Translations under genes and position numbers: made by a program
Source of the DNA: Catenulispora sp. GP43
Lineage (GTDB): Bacteria; Actinomycetota; Actinomycetes; Streptomycetales; Catenulisporaceae
Assembly: GCF_041260665.1 (NCBI RefSeq)
Contig: NZ_JBGCCT010000014.1
Coordinates: 210,850 to 274,849 of the forward strand
Length of the DNA stretch: 64,000 nucleotides
Direction of reading: 5' to 3'
Shown: positions 43,520 to 64,000 of the stretch, piece by piece
Layout of the letters: each line of letters opens with the position of its first letter
Position numbering within the stretch: the stretch's first letter is position 1
Notes under the pieces: generated by a model
Told to the model about the DNA's origin: nothing
Database searches by the model: none
Seen by the model: the letters and a program-made list of their open reading frames with translations, nothing else

Positions 43520-45343
43520 ATGCGATTGCCGTCCGGGCCGTGGTCGACCCTCGTCGACGTCTGTGTTTCCCGAGCCGCCGAGGACCCCGACCGCGGGTTC
43601 TTCTCCTACCTCCCCGACGGCCGTACCGTCGGCTCGTCGCTGACCGCCGGCGCGGTGGACCGGCAGGCCAGGGCGCTGGCGGTGGTGCTGCTGCGGCACG
43701 CCGACCCCGGCGACCGGGTCCTGCTGGCCTATCCGCCGGGCCTGGAGTTCATCGTCGGGTTCTACGGCTGCCTGTACGCCGGCATGATCGCGGTGCCGGT
43801 CCCGCCGGTGGAGATCGGCCGGCTGGGCGCCCGGAGCGACAAGGCGGAGGCGGTCCGCGGCAGCGCGCGGCCCAAGGTGTTCCTGACCACCGAGGCCGCG
43901 TTGGCCCGGCTGGACGGCGGCCGGGCCGTGCCGGCGCTGGCCGACCTGGTGTTCCTGGCCTCCGACACGGTGATCGGCCCGGACGCCGGCGAGCTGGCGC
44001 AGAAGTGGAGCGCGCCGCGGATCGAGCCGGACTCGGTCGCGTACCTGCAGTACTCCTCGGGGTCGACGGGCGTGCCCAAGGGCGTGATCCTCACCCATCG
44101 CAACGTGCTGCACAACCTGGAGCTCATCCGGGCCAACGCCTTCCGGGGCGCGCCGGCCGAGGGCGAGCGCACGGAGTCGAACGTGCTGTTCCTGCCGTTC
44201 TTCCACGACATGGGCCTGGTCAACGGCGTGCTCTCGCCGCTGTACCGGGACTACGAGGCCGTGCACCTGTCGCCGATGGCGTTCGTGCAGCGTCCCGTCA
44301 GCTGGCTGCGGGCCATCTCCGAGCGCGGCCGCGCGGTGAGCGTGGCCCCCAACTTCGCCTACGACCTGGCGGTGCGCCGGATCCCGGACGAGCAGGTCGC
44401 CGAGCTGGACCTGTCGGGCTGGCGGCTGGCCGGCTGCGGGGCCGAGCCGGTGCGGCCGCAGACCATCGACGCGTTCTGCGAGAAGTTCGCCGCCGCCGGG
44501 TTCTCCCGCTCGGCGTTCTACCCCTGCTACGGACTCGCCGAGTCGACGGTGATGGTCAGCGGTGGGCCGGCGCTGACCGAGCCGGTGGTGGTCGGCTTCG
44601 ACGCCGAGCGGCTGGCGGCGGGCAAGGTGGTCCCGGCCTCCGCCGGCACCGGCGCCGACCGGGTCAGAACACTCGTGGGCTGTGGGCAGATCCAGGAGTC
44701 GGTGACGCTGCGGATCGTCGCGCCGCTGACCCGGCGGGTGTGCGCGCCCGACGAGATCGGCGAGATCTACATCGCCGGCCCCAGCGTCGGCGAGGGCTAC
44801 TGGAACGCGCCGCGGCAGACCGCTGAGACCTTCGGCATCGAGCTGCCCGACGAGCCCGGCGTGCCGTTCCTGGCCACCGGCGACCTCGGATTCGTCCACG
44901 GCGGCCAGGTGTTCGTCACCGGCCGGCGCAAGGACGCGATCATCCTCAACGGGCTCAACTACTACCCGCACGACATCGAGGCCGCCGTGCGCGGAGCCCA
45001 TCCGGCGCTGCGCGACGACCGCGGCTGCGCCTTCTCCGTCGACGACGGCAGCCAGGAGCGGCTGGTCGTGCTGGCCGAGGTGCAGCGCCGGTACCGGGTG
45101 GTGCGGGAGCCGGCGGCGCCGTCGCCCGAGACCGGGCAGGCCCCGCGGGAATCGACGCGTCCGACCGTGGACGCGTCCGAGATCGAGTCCGCGGTGGCCG
45201 CGGCGGTCGCCTCCGCGCAGGGCGTGCGGGTGGACGAGGTGGTGCTGGTCGCGGCCGGCGCCCTGCCCTACACCAGCAGCGCGAAGATCAAGCGCGCCGA
45301 ATGCCGGAGCCGCTATATCGCCGCCCAACTCGAGCTCGCCTAA
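43520..45343 (+). CDS. Fatty acyl-AMP ligase (FAAL)
   Basis: 607 residues from the ATG at 43520 with TAAGGAG upstream. The ANL fold has the P-loop YLQYSSGSTGVPKGVILTHR near residue 175, then NVLFLPFFHDMGLVNGVLSP, ACYGLAEST-like (YPCYGLAESTVMVSGG) and YIAGPSVGEGYW with FLATGDLGFVHGG. The FFHDMG and LAEST segments are typical of FAALs, which form acyl-AMP and pass the acyl group to a carrier protein rather than CoA. The obvious acceptor is the ACP encoded divergently at 40895. It starts the operon leading to R2lox, GMC, dehydrogenase and NRPS genes. Confidence 0.92.
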   Translation: MRLPSGPWSTLVDVCVSRAAEDPDRGFFSYLPDGRTVGSSLTAGAVDRQARALAVVLLRHADPGDRVLLAYPPGLEFIVGFYGCLYAGMIAVPVPPVEIGRLGARSDKAEAVRGSARPKVFLTTEAALARLDGGRAVPALADLVFLASDTVIGPDAGELAQKWSAPRIEPDSVAYLQYSSGSTGVPKGVILTHRNVLHNLELIRANAFRGAPAEGERTESNVLFLPFFHDMGLVNGVLSPLYRDYEAVHLSPMAFVQRPVSWLRAISERGRAVSVAPNFAYDLAVRRIPDEQVAELDLSGWRLAGCGAEPVRPQTIDAFCEKFAAAGFSRSAFYPCYGLAESTVMVSGGPALTEPVVVGFDAERLAAGKVVPASAGTGADRVRTLVGCGQIQESVTLRIVAPLTRRVCAPDEIGEIYIAGPSVGEGYWNAPRQTAETFGIELPDEPGVPFLATGDLGFVHGGQVFVTGRRKDAIILNGLNYYPHDIEAAVRGAHPALRDDRGCAFSVDDGSQERLVVLAEVQRRYRVVREPAAPSPETGQAPRESTRPTVDASEIESAVAAAVASAQGVRVDEVVLVAAGALPYTSSAKIKRAECRSRYIAAQLELA

Positions 45344-45379
45344 GCGAAACCGTCCCACTGACTACGTAAGGAACGCACC

Positions 45380-46339
45380 ATGCGAGACAACGGAACCTCC
45401 CGGCGCAGCGGCTACGAATCGCTGCGGGCCGGCGGCCTGGACTGGGATTCGCTGCCGATGCGGCTGTTCGCCAAGGGCAACCGGAAGTTCTGGAACCCGG
45501 CGGACCTCGACTTCAGCCGCGACGCCGAGGACTTCGCCGCGCTGGATCCGCAGGCCAAGGAGATGGTCGCGATCATGTGCGCCCAGTTCGTCGCGGGCGA
45601 GGAGGCCGTCACCCAGGACATCCAGCCGTTCATGGCCGCCGTCTCCTCCGAGGGCCGGCTGGGCGACGAGATGTACCTGGCGCAGTTCTGCTTCGAGGAG
45701 GCCAAGCACGTCGAGGTCTTCCGCCGCTGGATGGACGCCGTCGGGCTGCGCGAGGACCTCAACGAGCTGGTCACCGGCAACCCCGGCTACCAGGAGATCT
45801 TCACCGTCGCGCTGCCCGAGGCGCTGGACAAGCTGCACCACGACCCGAGCCCGGCCAACCAGGTGCGCGCCTCGATCACCTACAACCACCTCATCGAGGG
45901 CACGCTGGCGCTCACCGGCTACTACACGTGGAACCGGTTCTGCACCGCGCGCGACATCTTCCCGGGCATGCGCCGGATCGTGGAGCTGATCGGCGACGAC
46001 GAGCGGCGCCACATGGCGTGGGGCACCTACACCTGCCGCCGCCACGTCGCCGCCGACGCCGAGAACTGGACGATCGCGCAGGGCACCATGCGGGAGCTGA
46101 TCCCGCACGCGCTGCGCCAGATCGACTTCGCCGCGCAGGCCTACCCGGCCGACCTGTTCGACATCGGCGTGAAGGAGATCCTGCTGTACGCGAGCAGCCG
46201 TCCGCGCCGGCGCCTCAAGGCCATCTCCTCGGCGCTGGCCGAGTCGGCGGCCGACGTCGAGCGGGACGTGGTGGCCGAGCGGCTCGAGGACGAGTTCGCC
46301 GAAGAGGACCGCCGCCAGGCCGCGGGTGCGCGTCGGTGA
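45380..46339 (+). CDS. R2-like ligand-binding oxidase (R2lox)
   Basis: 319 residues, GGAAC ribosome-site region before the ATG. The sequence follows mycobacterial R2lox (Rv0233) closely from GGLDWDSLPMRLFAKGNRKF onward. Metal ligands Glu74, Glu107, His110, Glu173, Glu208 and His211 are present, as are Val77 and Tyr168, the pair that forms the ether cross-link in R2lox. R2lox proteins carry a Mn/Fe site and were crystallised with a long-chain fatty acid bound; their natural substrate is unknown. Here it lies between a fatty acyl-AMP ligase and a GMC oxidoreductase, so oxidation of the acyl chain is likely (inference). It is not a ribonucleotide reductase subunit. Confidence 0.93.
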   Translation: MRDNGTSRRSGYESLRAGGLDWDSLPMRLFAKGNRKFWNPADLDFSRDAEDFAALDPQAKEMVAIMCAQFVAGEEAVTQDIQPFMAAVSSEGRLGDEMYLAQFCFEEAKHVEVFRRWMDAVGLREDLNELVTGNPGYQEIFTVALPEALDKLHHDPSPANQVRASITYNHLIEGTLALTGYYTWNRFCTARDIFPGMRRIVELIGDDERRHMAWGTYTCRRHVAADAENWTIAQGTMRELIPHALRQIDFAAQAYPADLFDIGVKEILLYASSRPRRRLKAISSALAESAADVERDVVAERLEDEFAEEDRRQAAGARR

Positions 46340-47934
46340 CGCGGACAGAAGCCTTCGACTACGTCGTCGTGGGAGCCGGGGCGGCGGGCGCACCGCTGGC
46401 CGCCCGGCTCAGCGCCGACCCGGGCGCGACGGTGCTGGTCCTGGAGGCCGGGCCGGCCGACGACATGGCCTCGATCTCGGTACCCGCGCTGTTCCCCGCC
46501 CTGTTCGGCACCGCTGTCGACTGGGCCGACGAGACCGTCGCGCAACCGGAGCTGTCCGGCCGGCAGGTGTACTGGCCGCACGGCCGCACTCTCGGCGGCT
46601 CCTCGTCGATCAACGCCATGATGTGGGTGCCCGGCCAGCGGGCCGACTACGACGGCTGGGCCGAATCCGCCGGACCGACCTGGTCCTACGACGCGCTGCG
46701 CCCGATCCTGTCCCGCATCGGCTGCGACGACGACGCGCCGATGCGCGTGGCCGAGCTGCGCGATCCGGCACCGGTGACGTCGGCGTTCGTGGACGCCTGT
46801 GTGAAGGCCGGGATCCCGCTCGCCGAGGACGAGATCGGCTCGACCGCCGACGGTGTTCGGCCCACGATGGTCACACAGGACGGCGGCCGGCGGCGCAGCA
46901 CGGCCGACGGATACCTGCGGCCCGCGACGGACCGGCCGAACCTGGTGGTGCGGCACGACGCGGCCGTGGAGCGGGTCGAGTTCGATGGCGACCAGGCCGT
47001 GGCGGTGCGGTATCTGGATACCGCCAGCGCCAGCACCGGCAGCACTGCCGAGGGCGCTACTTCCGAGGGCCGCACCATCACCGTCGCGGTCCGCCGCGAA
47101 GTGATCCTCTGCGCCGGCGCGATCGACTCACCCAGAATCCTGATGCTCTCCGGCGTCGGCCCCGCCGACCGCCTGCGCGAGCACAGGATCCCCGTGGTCG
47201 CCGACGCCCCGGAGGTCGGGCGCAATCTGCGCGACCACCTCGCCGCGATGCTGGTGGCAGAAGCCGCCGAGCCCGCCGTGGACCCGCGCCGCGACGCGCG
47301 CAGCTTCGGGCCGTTCCGTGCGGACGCCCGCGGGCCGCTGACCTCCAACCTCGGCGAGGCGTACGCCTTCGTGCGCAGCGATCCGGCGCTCGCCCACCCG
47401 GATCTGGAGCTGGTGCTGCTGACCGGGCAGTTCCTCGACGAGGGGCGCGTGCGGCCGCAGACCGCCGGCCACAGCGTCGCCGTGGTCCTGCTCCGGCCCG
47501 CCAGCCGTGGGCAGATCACGCTGCGGGACGCCGATCCTCGCTCCCGGCCGCTGATCGATCCCGGCTACCTGAGCGATCCGCGGGACCGCGAGGTGCTGGA
47601 GGCCGGGCTGCGCATCGCCGAGGAGGTGCTGGCCACCGAGCCGCTGGCCTCGGAGACCGGCGCGGCCACGCAGCCGGCGCTGCCGCCGGGCCCGGAGCGC
47701 CGCCGTGCCGCCGTGCAGAAGGCGCAGTCGCTCTATCACCCGGCCGGGACCTGCCGGATGGGGACCGACCCGGGCTCGGTCGTGGACGAACAGCTCCGGG
47801 TCCGCGGGGTCCGGAACCTGCGGGTGGCCGACGCCTCGGTCATGCCGGAGATCGTGCGCGGGCACACCGCCGCGCCGTCGATGCTCATCGGGGAGCGGGC
47901 CGCCGAGCTGATCGCGGCCGCGCGAAGGGAGTAG
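46336..47934 (+). CDS. GMC-family FAD-dependent oxidoreductase
   Basis: 532 residues from a GTG overlapping the R2lox stop by four bases (GTGA). The N-terminal FAD site is YVVVGAGAAGAPLAARLSAD, with the second FAD segment WPHGRTLGGSSSINAMMWVP. Substrate-side and C-terminal marks include EVILCAGAIDSPRILMLSGV and SLYHPAGTCRMGTDPGSVVD. The last GMC motif is VADASVMPEIVRGHTAAPSM, with the expected His. It oxidises an alcohol, possibly one made on the acyl chain by the neighbouring R2lox. The coupled start suggests the two act in sequence. Confidence 0.93.
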   Translation: MTRTEAFDYVVVGAGAAGAPLAARLSADPGATVLVLEAGPADDMASISVPALFPALFGTAVDWADETVAQPELSGRQVYWPHGRTLGGSSSINAMMWVPGQRADYDGWAESAGPTWSYDALRPILSRIGCDDDAPMRVAELRDPAPVTSAFVDACVKAGIPLAEDEIGSTADGVRPTMVTQDGGRRRSTADGYLRPATDRPNLVVRHDAAVERVEFDGDQAVAVRYLDTASASTGSTAEGATSEGRTITVAVRREVILCAGAIDSPRILMLSGVGPADRLREHRIPVVADAPEVGRNLRDHLAAMLVAEAAEPAVDPRRDARSFGPFRADARGPLTSNLGEAYAFVRSDPALAHPDLELVLLTGQFLDEGRVRPQTAGHSVAVVLLRPASRGQITLRDADPRSRPLIDPGYLSDPRDREVLEAGLRIAEEVLATEPLASETGAATQPALPPGPERRRAAVQKAQSLYHPAGTCRMGTDPGSVVDEQLRVRGVRNLRVADASVMPEIVRGHTAAPSMLIGERAAELIAAARRE

Positions 47935-47939
47935 GGGCG

Positions 47940-49100
47940 ATGCGTCGCACCGTCTACAACGAGGACCACGAAGCGTTCCGCAAGATGTTCCGCGACTTCC
48001 TGCAAGCGGAGGTCGTGCCCTACTACGCGGACTGGGAACGGGAGCGAAGGGTCCCGCGCTCGCTGTACCGGCGGCTGGGGGAGCTGGGTGTGTTCGGCAT
48101 CCGCGCCCCGGTCGAATACGGCGGTGCGGGGGAGCGCTCCTATAAGTACAACGCGATCCTCACCGAGGAGACCACCAGGCTCGGCGTCGGACTGGGTGCC
48201 GCGGCGGTCCACTACAACCTGGTGCTCCCGTATCTGATGACCTTCACCGACGCCGCGCAGAAGGACCGGTGGCTGCCGCCGTTCATCAGCGGCGAGATGA
48301 TGACCGCCATCGCGATGACCGAACCCGGCGCGGGCTCGGACCTCGCCGGGATCACCACCGTCGCGACCCCGTCCGACGACGGCACCCACTACGTGCTGCG
48401 CGGCTCCAAGACCTTCATCTCCGGCGGCGCACAAGCCGACCGGGTCCTGGTGGTGACCCGCATCGCCGGCGACGAACGGCGGGGCCTGTCGATCCTGTGC
48501 GTCGACGCCCACTCGCCCGGGTTCGCCGTCGGCCGGGGCCTGGAGAAGATCGGCCTGCACGCCCAGGACACTGTCGAGCTGTTCTTCGACGACGTGCGGG
48601 TCCCGGCGGAGGACCTGCTCGGCGTGGCCGGGCAGGGCTTCAAGTACCTGGTGCACAACCTCACCGAGGAACGGCTGACGATCGCCCTCGGGGCGACGGC
48701 CCAGGCCGCCGCCGCGGTCCGCTTCACCGTCGACTACGTCAAGGAACGCAAAGCGTTCGGCCGGGCCGTCGCCACGTTCCAGAACACGAAGTTCGTGCTC
48801 GCCGACTGCCTGTCCCGGGTGCAGGCCATGCAGGCGATGGGCGACCAGGCCCTCGAGCTGTTCGACGCCGGAGAGCTCAGCCCGGCCGACGCGGCCGCCC
48901 TCAAGCTGTTCGCCACGGAGACCGCCGGCCAGGTGATCGACCAGTGCCTGCAACTGCACGGCGGCTACGGCTTCGTGACCGAGTACCCGATCGCCCGGCT
49001 CTACACCGACACCCGGGTGTCCCGGCTCTACGGCGGCACCTCCGAGATCATGCGCGGCATCGTGGCCGACGACCTGCTTCACCGTCCTGACGCCGTATAG
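47940..49100 (+). CDS. Acyl-CoA dehydrogenase
   Basis: 386 residues. Family signatures are MTAIAMTEPGAGSDLAGITT, YVLRGSKTFISGGAQADRVL, FGRAVATFQNTKFVLADCLS, LQLHGGYGFVTEYPIARLY and VSRLYGGTSEIMRGIVADD with the catalytic Glu near 369. It introduces an alpha,beta double bond into an acyl-CoA or acyl-ACP with FAD. In lipopeptide clusters such enzymes set the unsaturation of the lipid tail. It starts five bases after the GMC gene and precedes the MbtH and NRPS genes. Confidence 0.93.
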   Translation: MRRTVYNEDHEAFRKMFRDFLQAEVVPYYADWERERRVPRSLYRRLGELGVFGIRAPVEYGGAGERSYKYNAILTEETTRLGVGLGAAAVHYNLVLPYLMTFTDAAQKDRWLPPFISGEMMTAIAMTEPGAGSDLAGITTVATPSDDGTHYVLRGSKTFISGGAQADRVLVVTRIAGDERRGLSILCVDAHSPGFAVGRGLEKIGLHAQDTVELFFDDVRVPAEDLLGVAGQGFKYLVHNLTEERLTIALGATAQAAAAVRFTVDYVKERKAFGRAVATFQNTKFVLADCLSRVQAMQAMGDQALELFDAGELSPADAAALKLFATETAGQVIDQCLQLHGGYGFVTEYPIARLYTDTRVSRLYGGTSEIMRGIVADDLLHRPDAV

Positions 49101-49161
49101 GGCCGGTATAGCGCTGCTTTCGACAGTAAGCATCTGGGGCGGAACAACCGAGGAGAACGAA

Positions 49162-49376
49162 GTGAGCACACAGCAGACCGAGCACGCGGCGGCCACCCAC
49201 TCCGTGGTGCGCAACGACGAGGACCAGTACTCGATCTGGTGGCTCGGGCGCGAGCTCCCCGCGGGCTGGCACGCGGAGGGCTTCCAGGGCACCGAGGAGG
49301 CGTGCCTGGCGCACATCTCCGAAGTCTGGACGGACATGCGCCCGGCCAGCCTGCGCCGGCGCATGGAGCAGCAGAG

Positions 49377-49380
<4 letters not shown>
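49162..49380 (+). CDS. MbtH-like NRPS accessory protein
   Basis: 72 residues from a GTG with GAGGAGAACG upstream. Family marks are NDEDQYSIWWLGRELPAGW, CLAHISEVWTDMRPASL. SIWW replaces the usual SLWP. The protein binds and activates adenylation domains of the NRPS. Its stop overlaps the TTG start of the first NRPS (TTGA). Confidence 0.95.
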
Positions 49381-54500
<5,120 letters not shown>

Positions 54501-54515
54501 GAAGGGTTTGCCACG

Positions 54516-64000
<9,485 letters not shown>

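Noticed and set aside
45380..46339. Ribonucleotide reductase small subunit
   Set aside because: No large subunit is near and the sequence follows R2lox, with the Val/Tyr cross-link pair and no radical-tyrosine context of class I R2.

Overview
The window is very GC-rich with strong G/C third-position bias, many GTG starts, ATGA/GTGA stop-start overlaps, SARP and LuxR regulators, FHA/Ser-Thr kinase signalling and large NRPS genes. This points to a filamentous actinobacterium of the Streptomyces/Catenulispora kind; the genus is an inference. No rRNA, tRNA, CRISPR array or insertion sequence was seen.

Layout. (1) 1-8.7 kb: a membrane-anchored Ig-repeat protein coupled to a ferritin-like protein, two LuxR-type regulators, small unknown proteins and a GlsB-like remnant. 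(2) 8.8-14.6 kb: a secreted DUF6777-like protein, then an FHA-FHA-ABC exporter, a His/Glu-rich protein and a Ser/Thr kinase in one block, a layout like mycobacterial Rv1747/PknF. (3) 14.7-24.6 kb: a conserved unknown protein, deoC divergent from its probable GntR repressor, a frameshifted secreted gene, a cupin, a GT-C-like membrane protein, a solitary DNA clamp (DnaN), an epoxide-hydrolase-like enzyme and a secreted sedolisin-like protease with a CBM5/12-type domain and a possible DasR site. (4) 24.6-31.3 kb: a minus-strand block of P450, ATPase regulator, MFS pump, carotenoid oxygenase and SnoaL-like protein, probably an apocarotenoid locus. (5) 31.5-37.7 kb: membrane proteins, a tandem-HTH LuxR protein, LysE, a HEAT-repeat protein and a two-component system.

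(6) 37.9 kb to the right edge: a lipopeptide-type biosynthetic cluster. A small exported peptide, a SARP and a NarL-type regulator face an overlapping operon of ketosynthase, acyl-ACP desaturase, acyl carrier protein and Nramp metal transporter. Divergent from it run a fatty acyl-AMP ligase, an R2-like ligand-binding oxidase (R2lox), a GMC oxidoreductase, an acyl-CoA dehydrogenase, an MbtH-like protein and two NRPSs (A-T-C-A-T, then C-A-T-C-A-T-C-A, open at the window edge). The likely scheme is that the ligase loads a fatty acid on the ACP, the desaturase, R2lox, GMC and dehydrogenase modify it, and the NRPSs build the peptide.

The most notable points are the R2lox with every known metal ligand and cross-link residue inside a lipid-tailoring operon, a metal importer co-encoded with these metalloenzymes, and the last visible 24 residues of the second NRPS, which look like the tail of a LuxR regulator instead of a thiolation domain.
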